Part shown: positions 16,718 through 25,852 of the stretch, piece after piece
Numbering within the stretch: position 1 is the first letter of the stretch
Layout of the letters: every line of letters begins with the position of its first letter
Assembly (NCBI RefSeq): GCF_000284375.1
Contig: NC_017249.1
Location: 2,396,001 to 2,460,000, forward strand
Length of the DNA stretch: 64,000 nucleotides
Source of the DNA: Bradyrhizobium japonicum USDA 6
Lineage (GTDB): Bacteria > Pseudomonadota > Alphaproteobacteria > Rhizobiales > Xanthobacteraceae
Direction: 5' to 3'
Translations under genes and position numbers: made by a program
Notes under the pieces: model-generated
Seen by the model: the letters and a program-made list of their open reading frames with translations, nothing else
The model's database searches: none
What the model was told of the DNA's origin: nothing

Positions 16718-19108
16718 ATGGCTGACGGGGCTAGGTATTCGCGCGCGCTGATTTTGGGCGCGTCGGTGGTTTCAATTGCGGCGATGATGCCGGAGAGCGG
16801 TTTCGCGCAGACGGCTGACCAGGCCGCGCAGGCCAAGCCGGTGAAACCCAGACAGGCAAAACGCAAGCCGGCCAAGCCACAGGCCGATCAGCAGCAGGCC
16901 AATTCCAGCGTGTGGAATGCGCGCGCGCAGGCGATCGTCGGCGTCCAGGCGCTCGACACCATCACGGCCGCGGCGTCCAAGACCGAAGAGCGCGCGGTCG
17001 ATGCGCTCGCACCGGTCAGCGTCGTGACGTCGTCGCAGATCCAAAGTCGCCAGGCCAGCACGGTCGGCGATCTCATCTATAATGTGCCCGGCGTATGGGT
17101 TCAGAACCGCGGCGACGAGCCGTCAACGTCGATCAATATCCGCGGCTTGCAGGATTTCGGCCGCGTCGCCGTGGTCGTCGACGGCGCGCGGCAGAATTAT
17201 CAGCGCACGGGTCACTTCGCCAACGGCTCGTTCTTCCTCAATCCCGAGCTGATCAGCGGCATCGACATCGTCCGTGGTCCGACCGCGAACATCTACGGCT
17301 CCGGCGCGATCGGCGGCGTGGCGTCGTTCCGCACCAAGGACATCGAGGACGTCGTGCGTGCCGGCGAGCGCTGGGGCGTCGACGTCAAGACCATCCTTGG
17401 CAGCAATTACGGACGCGCGCTTGGTTCGGCCTTCGGCGGTGTTCACGTCAATCCGAATGTGGATGTGTTCGCGGGCGGCACCTATTCGACGCAGGAGAGC
17501 TACAAAGACGGCACCGGCTTCGAGGTCGCCAACACCGGCAACCGGCTCACCAGCGGCATCGCCAAGCTGACGGTGCGCCCGGCCGACGGGCACGAGATCA
17601 AGCTCGGCACCATCTTCCAGGAGGACATCTACAGCGTGGGTCAGCCGCCACGCCGTGCCGGCGATCCCAACTCGACCAATGCGAACGGCGCCAACAACCT
17701 GAGCGGCACGTCGATCTACAAATCCGACGTCAAGAACTACACCACGACGCTCGGCTGGAAATATTCGCAGCCGGATGACCAGTGGTTCGACTGGGATGCG
17801 AAGGTCTACTGGAACCGCACCGAGAACGACCAGGTCAAGACCGCGCATACCAGCACGACGCCATCGGTCTTCTGCGGCGGCGTGCCCGGCAATGCCGTGT
17901 CCGGCTGCATCGGCAGCAACCGCGGATATCTGCTCGATACGGTCGGCGTCGACGTGTACAACACCACGCGCTTCGATACCGGCAGCTGGCGTCACGCGGT
18001 GACCTACGGACTGGACGCGTTCCAGGACAAGGTGTCGACGCAGGACAGGACCGGCACTTCGGAAGTGACGACGCCCGGCGGTCAGCGCACGGTCTCCGGC
18101 GGCTTCGTGCAGTGGAAGGCCAACTACACCTCCATGCTCGAGGTGATCGGCGCGCTCCGCTACGACAACTATCAGCTCTCCTCGGGATCCTCATCGTCCA
18201 GCGGCGATCGCCTATCGCCGAAGATCACCGTCGGGCTCGTTCCCACGGCGGTCGTGACGCCCTATGTCAGCTACGCAGAAGGTTATCGCGCGCCGTCGAT
18301 CACGGAAACGCTGGTCAGTGGTCCGCATTCGGGCGCGACGGTCAACGACTCGTTCTTCCGCTGTCCGTCGGGTACGCCGGGTCCGGGCGCGGATTCGACC
18401 TTCTGCTTCGTCCCGAATCCGAACCTGCGGCCCGAGGTCGGCAAGAACAAGGAGATCGGCTTCAACATCAAGAAGAACGATCTGTTCACGGCGGGCGATA
18501 CTCTGCGCGGCAAGATCAACGTGTTCCGCAACGACATCTCCGACTTCATCGATCAGGTCGCCTATGGAAATCCGCTGGTGGTCCCCACCGGCCCGCCGCC
18601 GGCGCCCTCCATCACCGTGCTTCCGTTCCTGCAATATCAGAACGTCGCGTCCGCCCGCATCCAGGGTCTCGAGGCTGAGGCGATGTACGACGCGAACACC
18701 TGGTTCTTCGGCCTCTCCGGCAGTTACCAGACCGGCAAAAACCTCCAGACGGGATTTGGCCTGTACAGCGTTCCGCCGCAGAAGGTCACGACGACCGCCG
18801 GTGTGCGGTTGCTGGACCGGACCCTGATCCTCTCGGTGATGTGGACGTCGGTGATCGCGAACACCGACATTCCGCCAACCTATACGCCGGCGACGTCGTA
18901 CGATCTCGTGAACCTCTACGCCCAGTATCAGCCGCGGCCCGATCTCACGCTCAACTTCTCGGTCGAAAATCTTCTCAACCAGTACTACCGGCCCTACGCC
19001 ATTCCGGTCGGCAGCACGGGCGATACGCAAAACGACGTGAAATGGGCGAGCGCCGGCCCCGGGCTCGTGGTCAAGGGAGGCCTGAAGTACCACTTCGGCG
19101 GCATCTAG
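16718..19108 (+). CDS. hmuR: TonB-dependent heme receptor HmuR
   Basis: Outer-membrane receptor (796 aa) that takes up heme or hemoproteins using TonB energy. A signal peptide (about 1-31) is followed by a Lys/Pro/Ala/Gln-rich spacer (about 38-65), a plug domain ('VSVVTSSQIQSRQASTVGDLIYNVPGV', 'NIRGLQDFGRVAVVVDGARQ', 'IDIVRGP') and a 22-strand barrel ending in 'GGLKYHFGGI'. Heme-receptor marks are the YRAP motif ('EGYRAPSITET') and NPNL ('NPNLRPEVGKNKEIGF'), which match the FRAP...NPNL signature. It is divergent from hemP-hmuTUV and followed by hmuQ, hutX and the TonB system. Confidence 0.95.
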   Translation: MADGARYSRALILGASVVSIAAMMPESGFAQTADQAAQAKPVKPRQAKRKPAKPQADQQQANSSVWNARAQAIVGVQALDTITAAASKTEERAVDALAPVSVVTSSQIQSRQASTVGDLIYNVPGVWVQNRGDEPSTSINIRGLQDFGRVAVVVDGARQNYQRTGHFANGSFFLNPELISGIDIVRGPTANIYGSGAIGGVASFRTKDIEDVVRAGERWGVDVKTILGSNYGRALGSAFGGVHVNPNVDVFAGGTYSTQESYKDGTGFEVANTGNRLTSGIAKLTVRPADGHEIKLGTIFQEDIYSVGQPPRRAGDPNSTNANGANNLSGTSIYKSDVKNYTTTLGWKYSQPDDQWFDWDAKVYWNRTENDQVKTAHTSTTPSVFCGGVPGNAVSGCIGSNRGYLLDTVGVDVYNTTRFDTGSWRHAVTYGLDAFQDKVSTQDRTGTSEVTTPGGQRTVSGGFVQWKANYTSMLEVIGALRYDNYQLSSGSSSSSGDRLSPKITVGLVPTAVVTPYVSYAEGYRAPSITETLVSGPHSGATVNDSFFRCPSGTPGPGADSTFCFVPNPNLRPEVGKNKEIGFNIKKNDLFTAGDTLRGKINVFRNDISDFIDQVAYGNPLVVPTGPPPAPSITVLPFLQYQNVASARIQGLEAEAMYDANTWFFGLSGSYQTGKNLQTGFGLYSVPPQKVTTTAGVRLLDRTLILSVMWTSVIANTDIPPTYTPATSYDLVNLYAQYQPRPDLTLNFSVENLLNQYYRPYAIPVGSTGDTQNDVKWASAGPGLVVKGGLKYHFGGI

Positions 19109-19258
19109 GAAGACGCCGACGACCCCAAGGGGGGACGCCGTATTGACCGCCAGAGCCACGCTGATGACCCGGCGTGGCTTCGGCGCGTTCTGATGAAACG
19201 TCCGGCCGGCATTCGCCGATCGGCAAGACTGAAACAAGACTGACAGGAGAAAGATCGA

Positions 19259-19594
19259 ATGTTTATCGCCATGAATCGTTTCCAGGTGAAGCTCGGCTCT
19301 GAAGCTGCGTTCGAGACCGTCTGGCGCACCCGCGAATCCTATCTCGGCAGCATGGCCGGCTTCGTTGAATTCCATCTGCTCAAGGGGCCGGTGCTCGAAG
19401 ACCACACGCTGTATTCTTCGCACACGGTCTGGGTCGACAAGGCGGCATTCGAGGCCTGGACGCGATCGGACGAATTCCGCCGCGCCCATGCGCGGGCCGA
19501 CAACAAGACCGGCGAAAGCCTCTATCTCGGCCATCCCAAGTTCGAAGGGTTCGAGGTCATCATGACCGAGCGCAAGACGAACGCGGCCGCTTAG
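19259..19594 (+). CDS. hmuQ: IsdG-type heme-degrading monooxygenase HmuQ
   Basis: A 111-aa cytoplasmic protein of the ABM/IsdG fold. The family start MFIAMNRFQVKLGSEAAFE is followed by 'WRTRESYLGSMAGFVEFHLLKGP' and 'YSSHTVWVDKAAFEAWTRSDEFRRAH'. The last block holds the histidine that usually acts as heme ligand. In Bradyrhizobium japonicum HmuQ and HmuD cleave imported heme to release iron. This gene matches that family and the hmuR-hmuQ gene order. AGGAGA precedes the ATG at 19259. An ATG four codons later is a weaker alternative. Confidence 0.88.
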   Translation: MFIAMNRFQVKLGSEAAFETVWRTRESYLGSMAGFVEFHLLKGPVLEDHTLYSSHTVWVDKAAFEAWTRSDEFRRAHARADNKTGESLYLGHPKFEGFEVIMTERKTNAAA

Positions 19595-19624
19595 ATCGCG
19601 GCCGATCACGAAAGGAAGCCGGAC

Positions 19625-20140
19625 ATGCTGAGCACCGATCTCGCCGATCTCAGGGCGTATATGGCCGACAATCCCGGTGCGGTGATCGAGGACGTTGCGC
19701 GCGAGCGCAAGGTCACCCCGCGCGCGGTGATCGAGGCGCTGCCGTCGTCGATGGTGCGCGTTGGTGGCGGCGAGCATTTCGCCGCCGCCATGCAGGACAT
19801 CGCCGCGTGGGGCGAGGTGACGCTCATCGTGCATACCGATGACGCGATCTTCGAGTTCACGGGCGCGGTCCCGGCGGGCGAGGTCGGCCGCGGCTATTTC
19901 AACCTGATGCAGCCGAAGGGATTGCACGGCCACCTCCGCCACGAGCGCTGCGCGGCCCTGGCCTTCGTCGAGCGTCCCTTCATGGGCAAGACCTCGGCCT
20001 TCGTTGCCTTCGTCAATGCCGACGGCGGCATCATGTTCAAGGTCTTTGTCGGCCGTGACGAGACCCGGGCGCTGCGGGCGGACCAGCTCGCGCGGTTCCG
20101 GCAGCTTGCGGACCGGATCGCGGCGCAGGGCGCGGCATAA
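19625..20140 (+). CDS. hutX: HutX-family heme utilisation protein
   Basis: A 171-aa cytoplasmic protein of the HutX/HuvX family, described as an intracellular heme carrier that helps pass heme to the degrading enzyme. Typical blocks are 'LRAYMADNPGAVIEDVARERKVT' at the N-terminus and 'GYFNLMQPKGLHGHLRHERCAALAFVERPFMG', followed by 'NADGGIMFKVFVGRDE'. It begins 31 bp after hmuQ with GGAAG before the ATG, and lies between heme degradation and the TonB energy genes. Confidence 0.88.
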   Translation: MLSTDLADLRAYMADNPGAVIEDVARERKVTPRAVIEALPSSMVRVGGGEHFAAAMQDIAAWGEVTLIVHTDDAIFEFTGAVPAGEVGRGYFNLMQPKGLHGHLRHERCAALAFVERPFMGKTSAFVAFVNADGGIMFKVFVGRDETRALRADQLARFRQLADRIAAQGAA

Positions 20141-20167
20141 TTTCCTTCTGTCTGTCGGGAGATCAGG

Positions 20168-20944
<777 letters not shown>

Positions 20945-20947
20945 GTC

Positions 20948-21394
20948 ATGGCCGCGAAGCTCGGCGCAGGGGGAGGATCGCCGCTGAGGCGCGGCGACCC
21001 CGGCGATCTCGACGTCACCCACGAGATCAACGTCACGCCGTTCATCGACGTGATGCTGGTGCTGCTGATCATCTTCATGGTGGCCGCCCCGCTCGCCACC
21101 GTCGACATCGGCGTCGAGCTGCCGGCCACCGCCGCCGAGCCGCAGCCGCGGCCGGACAAGCCGACCTTCGTGACTGTGAAGCCGGATCTCACGGTGGCCG
21201 TCGGCGAAGACACGATGGCACGCGATGGCCTCGCCGCTGCGCTCGCCGTCGCCACTCAAGGCCGCAAGGACGAGCGCATTTATCTGCGTGCCGACAAGGC
21301 CGTGAGCTATGGCGACCTGATGGAGGTCATGAACACCCTGCGCAATGCCGGCTATCTCAAGGTCGCGCTGGTCGGCCTCGACGGACGCAGCTGA
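20948..21394 (+). CDS. exbD: ExbD, TonB-system energiser
   Basis: A 148-aa single-pass protein with a short cytoplasmic N-terminus, then INVTPFIDVMLVLLIIFM, the family transmembrane helix whose Asp is the proton-carrying residue. A periplasmic domain follows, ending 'LMEVMNTLRNAGYLKVALVGLDG'. Length and motif order are normal. It is translated in the same operon as exbB and overlaps tonB by one base. Confidence 0.95.
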   Translation: MAAKLGAGGGSPLRRGDPGDLDVTHEINVTPFIDVMLVLLIIFMVAAPLATVDIGVELPATAAEPQPRPDKPTFVTVKPDLTVAVGEDTMARDGLAAALAVATQGRKDERIYLRADKAVSYGDLMEVMNTLRNAGYLKVALVGLDGRS

Positions 21395-22221
21395 TGGCCG
21401 CGAACGCCTTTGCCCTGCACGAGCCGCTCGGCGAGCGCGAGACCGCGCGCTGGAGCGTATCGGCCGCAGTGATCGTGGCGTTGCATGTTGCCGCCGCGGT
21501 GCTTGCGATGAGCTGGCTCAGGTCGCAGCCGGAGCAGGGCGTCACCGTCCCGGCGATCATGGTCGATATGGCGCCGGTGACCTCGGCACCGCAGTCCACG
21601 CAAGAGGATGTTGCGCCCGGGCCGGTGATGCAGGAGGCCGACGCCTCGCCGCCGGAGCCCGTTAAGCAGCAGGCCGTCGAGGAGACCATCGCGCCGACGC
21701 CGTCGCAGGAAAAGCCTGAGGTCGTCGCGCCGCCGGAGCAGAAATTGGAGCCGACACCGGCCAAGCCCGAGCCGGCGAAGATCGTGCCGGTCGAGAAACC
21801 TGCACCGGCGAAGCCGAAGGTGGTTCGCCCGGAGGCCAAGAAGCCGTCGGAGGCGCCGCCCGCGCCGCGCACCAGCGCACCGCCACGCGCCGAGCGGGAG
21901 GCGCCGGCGGCGTCCGCCATGAGCGAGGGCGCGATCGCGTCGCTGGTTGCGACCTACAATCAGCGCGTCCGCGCGCATTTGATGCGCCTTCACTCCTATC
22001 CGTCCGGCGGAAACGGTCAGCGCGGCCTGGTCCGGGTGAGCTTCACGATCAGCCGCAACGGCCAGGTCACGTCCAGCCGGATCGCTTCGTCCGGCGTTGC
22101 CGCGTTCGATGCCAAGGCGACCTCGATGATTCACCAGGCCTCGCCATTCCCGCCGATCCCGGCGGAGATCAAGAACGGCTCGATGAGCTTTACTGTTCCG
22201 GTGGACTTTATCGTGCGGTAG
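21394..22221 (+). CDS. tonB: TonB energy transducer
   Basis: A 275-aa protein with an N-terminal anchor (about 20-42, VSAAVIVALHVAAAVLAMSWL) and a long Pro/Glu/Lys/Ala-rich periplasmic spacer (about 65-165). The C-terminal TonB domain contains 'SYPSGGNGQRGLVRVSFTISRNGQV' and ends SFTVPVDFIVR. It links ExbBD to outer-membrane receptors, here probably HmuR. The ATG shares one base with the exbD stop. A palindromic repeat follows the stop and may end the operon. Confidence 0.93.
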   Translation: MAANAFALHEPLGERETARWSVSAAVIVALHVAAAVLAMSWLRSQPEQGVTVPAIMVDMAPVTSAPQSTQEDVAPGPVMQEADASPPEPVKQQAVEETIAPTPSQEKPEVVAPPEQKLEPTPAKPEPAKIVPVEKPAPAKPKVVRPEAKKPSEAPPAPRTSAPPRAEREAPAASAMSEGAIASLVATYNQRVRAHLMRLHSYPSGGNGQRGLVRVSFTISRNGQVTSSRIASSGVAAFDAKATSMIHQASPFPPIPAEIKNGSMSFTVPVDFIVR

Positions 22222-22231
22222 CCCCCCCGAT

Positions 22232-22331
22232 GTCATGCCCTGCGAAAGCGGGCATCCAGTACGCCGAGGCCTCACGATTCAATCGCTGGTGTCTCGGCGT
22301 ACTCGATCGCCCGGTCAAGCCGGGCGATGAC
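22232..22331. repeat. Intergenic palindromic repeat, family A copy 2
   Basis: A 100-bp inverted repeat after tonB, starting GTCATGCCCTGCG and ending CCGGGCGATGAC, with the inner marks CATCCAGTACGCC and GGCGTACTCGATCGCCCGG. It is the simplest of the three family A copies and lacks the CGCAATTGCG insert. It lies between convergent genes and may serve as a transcription stop. Confidence 0.8.
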
Positions 22332-22351
22332 CGTGTTGAGAGAGCGTCGTC

Positions 22352-23707
22352 TTACTTTGCCTTCAGGAAATCCGCGACCTCGAGCAGCATGAACTCGTCG
22401 TCGTCGGCCTTGTTGGGATCGCGGCTGGACGAGAACGGCAGATTGTTGTCGTTGCCGACGATGATGTGGGTGTCGTCGACGCGATCGACGTTCTCGATGG
22501 TGAAGAACGGGAAGGTGTAGACGCCGTCATTGAGCGGCTTCCGCGCCTTCTTGTCGGGGTCCTGGATCTTCATCAGGTCGATATAGCCGATCTTGCGCAC
22601 GGGCTTGCCGACATTGGCGTCGGTCAGCTCGATCTTGTAGACGCGCTTGAACTTGGCGATGTCGGGGAAGCAGTTCTCGCCGCGCGTGCCTTGCGGGCAG
22701 GCCTTGTCGGCGGTGCCTTCACCGTTGTCGCGCTCGATGATCAGGCCGCCGGTCGGGTCGATCATGTTGAAGTCGCCGATGGCGTTACCGTTCTGCTCGA
22801 ACACATACTGCCAGTAGCGGCCGGTGAACTTTTCGGCGGCGACGTCGAATTCGAGGATGCGGGAGGCTTCCTTGCCGTCGACCTTTTCCCAATCCTTCTT
22901 GTCGGCGTCCCACAGCGGGCCCTCGAGCAGGCCGTAGAGGAACTTGCCGTCCTTGGACGACGCAAAGCCCTCATAGCCCTTGGAGCGGCGGAGGTTGACG
23001 TTGGTGTAGGTCGCGCCCGGCGCGCCCGGCGTCGCCACGGCCCAGTTGTCCGGCGAGCGCACCGGCTTGCCATCGGCAACCGTCTCGAACACGCCGAGGA
23101 TCTTCCCTGATTTGTCGGCCTTCAGGATATAGGGGCCGAACTCGTCGCCGATCCAGAAGGTGTCGCCGATGATCTGGAAACCCTCGGTATCGAAGTCGGA
23201 GCCGGTGAGGTAGCGCTTCTGGGTGTCCTCATGCACGATGCGGAACGGCACCTTCTTGTCGGGATCGTGCAGGAAGATCGTTTCCTGGCGCTCGATCTTG
23301 CCGCTCGCCCAATCCATCTTGTAGCGGTTCAGGTACAGCATCGAATCCGGCGAGTTGGCGCGCGCGCCCATGCCGTTGTCGGTGATGACCCAGTAGCTGC
23401 CGTCGGGCATGTGCTTGATGCCGGAATGGCCCTGCAGCGGCTGGCCCTTGAACGGCAGCGACACGCCGGTCGCACGCTCATAGGACTTGCCCATCACGGT
23501 GCCGAGCGCGTCGACGCGCTTGCCGGTGGTGTATTTGCCCGAGGTCTTGAGATCGGCAGGCGCGTCGGCCGGCGCGTCGATGAAGGTCGCGGCCGGCATC
23601 ACCACGTGGCCGGCGAGCTTCGCCGGGAATTCACCCTCGTTCTGTGCAAGCGCGGTGCTCGCGGTGAGAATGATCGTTGCGACGGAGGCAAGAAAAGTCG
23701 CGCGCAT
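22352..23707 (-). CDS. Esterase-like activity of phytase family protein (exported)
   Basis: A 451-aa protein with a clear signal peptide (about 1-21, TASTALAQ) and a beta-propeller-like phytase-like domain. Blocks such as 'GQPLQGHSGIKHMPDGSYWVITDNGMG', 'DFDTEGFQIIGDTFWIGDEFGPY' and 'KGYEGFASSKDGKFLYGLLEG' match that family. They contain the acidic residues likely to bind metal. The natural substrate of these periplasmic proteins is uncertain. It lies after the convergent tonB gene and downstream of the ABC permease genes on the same strand, separated from them by a hairpin. Confidence 0.82.
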   Translation of the reverse strand: MRATFLASVATIILTASTALAQNEGEFPAKLAGHVVMPAATFIDAPADAPADLKTSGKYTTGKRVDALGTVMGKSYERATGVSLPFKGQPLQGHSGIKHMPDGSYWVITDNGMGARANSPDSMLYLNRYKMDWASGKIERQETIFLHDPDKKVPFRIVHEDTQKRYLTGSDFDTEGFQIIGDTFWIGDEFGPYILKADKSGKILGVFETVADGKPVRSPDNWAVATPGAPGATYTNVNLRRSKGYEGFASSKDGKFLYGLLEGPLWDADKKDWEKVDGKEASRILEFDVAAEKFTGRYWQYVFEQNGNAIGDFNMIDPTGGLIIERDNGEGTADKACPQGTRGENCFPDIAKFKRVYKIELTDANVGKPVRKIGYIDLMKIQDPDKKARKPLNDGVYTFPFFTIENVDRVDDTHIIVGNDNNLPFSSSRDPNKADDDEFMLLEVADFLKAK

Positions 23708-23796
23708 GTGCGTCTCCTGTTAGCGGACGACGCCTTATGCGGATCGCATGTTGCAGTTTTGTGAAACCGGGCGAAACGTCGCAGCCCTCTTCGCCT

Positions 23797-23814
23797 CTCC
23801 CCGTTTGCGGGGAG
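23797..23814. terminator. CTCCCCG/CGGGGAG hairpin
   Basis: A seven-bp perfect stem with a 4-base loop, between the end of the permease gene and the start of the phytase-like gene. It is followed by a G-run on the plus strand, with no T-run on the minus strand. It could slow or stop the upstream ABC transporter transcript. Confidence 0.45.
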
Positions 23815-23834
23815 GGGGGGACGAGAGAGTACGG

Positions 23835-24734
23835 TTACTCCTTGACGGCGCCGGTCAGCGAGGAGACGTAATAATCCACGAACAGCGAGTAGAAGATCGC
23901 AACCGGCAGCGAGCCGAGCAGCGATCCCGCCATCAGCGCGCCCCACTGGTACACGTCGCCGGTGACGAGCTCGGTCAGGATCGCGACCGGCACGGTCTTG
24001 TTGGCGCCGCTCTGGATGAAGGCGAGCGCGTAGATGAACTCGTTCCAGGACAGCGTGAAGGAGAAGATGCCCGCCGAGATCAGCCCGGGCACCGCCAGCG
24101 GCAGCGTGATCCGCCGCAGGATCTGCAGGCGCGTCGCGCCGTCGACCAGCGCGCATTCCTCGAGCTCGTAGGGGATCGACTTGAAATAGCCGATCAGGAG
24201 CCAGGTGCAGAACGGCACCAGGAAGGTCGGATAGACCAGGATCAGCGCCATCGGCGAGTCGAACAGGCCGAACTGCACCACGACGGTGGCGAGCGGGATG
24301 AACAGGATCGACGGCGGTACGAGATAGGCGAGATAGATGCCGAGGCCGACATAGGGACTGCCGCGGAAGCGCAGGCGCTCGATGGCGTAGGCCGCGAGCG
24401 TGCTGGCGATCAGCGACAGCGTGGTCGACCCGATCGCCACCAGCATCGTCGTCCATAGCCAGCGCGGATAGGCGGTGTCGAACAGCAGGTGCTTGATATG
24501 CGCCAGCGTCGGCGAGGTGATCCAGAACGGGTTGTGATCCTTGAAATTCAGCAGCTCCGCGTTCGGCTTGAACGACGTGATCGCCATCCAGTAGAACGGA
24601 AACAGCAGGATCAGCACGAAGCAGCCGAGCGGCAGGTAGATCATCATCAGCCGCCGCAGCCCGGAATCCCAGGCCATGGTGTCGGGCGCCGCCTTCGCGT
24701 CGGCCACGGCAGGTTGCGCGACGGTATCAGTCAT
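23835..24734 (-). CDS. Carbohydrate ABC transporter permease, MalG type
   Basis: Inner-membrane permease (299 aa) with six transmembrane segments after an N-terminal tail of about 30 residues. The cytoplasmic EAA loop is visible as EECALVDGATRLQILRRITLP with the conserved G at its centre. The C-terminus ends in 'LSSLTGAVKE', the usual MalG-type end. It overlaps the partner permease by 8 bp. The substrate is probably a sugar, polyol or sugar derivative but cannot be named. Confidence 0.9.
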   Translation of the reverse strand: MTDTVAQPAVADAKAAPDTMAWDSGLRRLMMIYLPLGCFVLILLFPFYWMAITSFKPNAELLNFKDHNPFWITSPTLAHIKHLLFDTAYPRWLWTTMLVAIGSTTLSLIASTLAAYAIERLRFRGSPYVGLGIYLAYLVPPSILFIPLATVVVQFGLFDSPMALILVYPTFLVPFCTWLLIGYFKSIPYELEECALVDGATRLQILRRITLPLAVPGLISAGIFSFTLSWNEFIYALAFIQSGANKTVPVAILTELVTGDVYQWGALMAGSLLGSLPVAIFYSLFVDYYVSSLTGAVKE

Positions 24735-25683
24735 TGCTCTCTCCCTGCTGCCATTTGCGGCGCGCCAGGCCGAAATATGAGAACAGCGTCGCGAACACCA
24801 GGAACGGAATCATCGACACCGCGATCGCGGCACCTTCGCCGAGCTCGCCGCCGGCAATGCCGCGCTGGAAGGCGAGCGTCGCCAGCAGGTGGGTCGAGTT
24901 CACCGGACCGCCGCGGGTGATGGCGTAGACGAGCTGGAAGTCGGTGAAGGTGAAGATGATCGAGAAGGTCATGACGATGGCGAGGATCGGCATCATCATC
25001 GGGAAGGTGATGTAGCGGAAGCGCTGCCAGGCGCTGGCACCGTCGAGCATCGCGGCCTCGTAGAGCGAGGGCGAGATGGTCTGCAGGCCCGCCAGCAGCG
25101 AGATCGCCACAAAGGGAATGCCGCGCCAGATATTGGCGGCGATCAGCGAGAAGCGCGCCGGCCAGGGCGAGCCGAGGAAGTCGATATTGGTCGTCCGCCA
25201 GTGCAGCACGTCGACCAGCAGATAGGAGATGATCGAGAATTGCGGATCGTAGATCCACCAGAACGCCAGCGCCGAGAGCACGGTCGGCACGATCCAGGGC
25301 AGCAGCACGATGGCGCGGAGCAGGCTCTTGAACGGAAAATGGTTATTGAGCAGCAGCGCGAGCCAGAAGCCGAGCGCGAACTTCCCGAAGGTCGCGACCG
25401 CCGTATAGAACACGCTGTAGAACACCGCGCCCCACCAGAGGGGATCGGTGAGCAGATACTGGAAATTCTCAAGGCCCACAAAGACGCCACGTCGGCCGAT
25501 CGTGGTGTCTGTGAAGGCGAGCCAGATGCCGAGGCCGAGCGGGTAGGTGAGGAAGACGGCGAGCAGCCCGATCGCAGGCGCGAGGCACATCGCGATGAGG
25601 AATGGCTTGTAGTCGAACAACCGCACCAGCCAGGGTTGCTGCCGGTGCGCCAGTACGGGGGAGGAGAGGGTGGTCACGGACAT
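24727..25683 (-). CDS. Carbohydrate ABC transporter permease, MalF type
   Basis: Inner-membrane permease (318 aa), partner of the downstream MalG-type protein. It has six transmembrane segments, and the EAA loop reads EAAMLDGASAWQRFRYITFP. The N-terminal 'LAPAIGLLAVFLTYPLGLGIWLAFTDT' is the typical first helix. It lies 3' of the binding-protein gene across a palindromic repeat. No ATPase gene of the CUT1 type is found next to it, so the complex must borrow one from elsewhere. Confidence 0.9.
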   Translation of the reverse strand: MSVTTLSSPVLAHRQQPWLVRLFDYKPFLIAMCLAPAIGLLAVFLTYPLGLGIWLAFTDTTIGRRGVFVGLENFQYLLTDPLWWGAVFYSVFYTAVATFGKFALGFWLALLLNNHFPFKSLLRAIVLLPWIVPTVLSALAFWWIYDPQFSIISYLLVDVLHWRTTNIDFLGSPWPARFSLIAANIWRGIPFVAISLLAGLQTISPSLYEAAMLDGASAWQRFRYITFPMMMPILAIVMTFSIIFTFTDFQLVYAITRGGPVNSTHLLATLAFQRGIAGGELGEGAAIAVSMIPFLVFATLFSYFGLARRKWQQGESND

Positions 25684-25717
25684 CGGGTCGTTGTCCTGTT
25701 CTAGGCTGTTACCACAC

Positions 25718-25833
25718 CGTCATTGCGAGCGAAGCGACTTCTCCGCCGTAGCTTTGGCGAAGGCGGAAGCAATCCAGTCTGTCTCCGCAGTTGCAGTCTG
25801 GATTGCTTCGTCGCGTCGCTCCTCGCAATGACG
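25718..25833. repeat. Intergenic palindromic repeat, family B
   Basis: A 116-bp inverted repeat with arms CGTCATTGCGAGCGAAGCGAC and GTCGCTCCTCGCAATGACG, and inner arms GAAGCAATCCAG / CTGGATTGCTTC. It lies between the binding protein and the first permease. As RNA it would make a long hairpin that could favour higher expression of the binding protein than of the permeases. Confidence 0.8.
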
Positions 25834-25852
25834 GCCGCGTTGTCGTCGGCCG

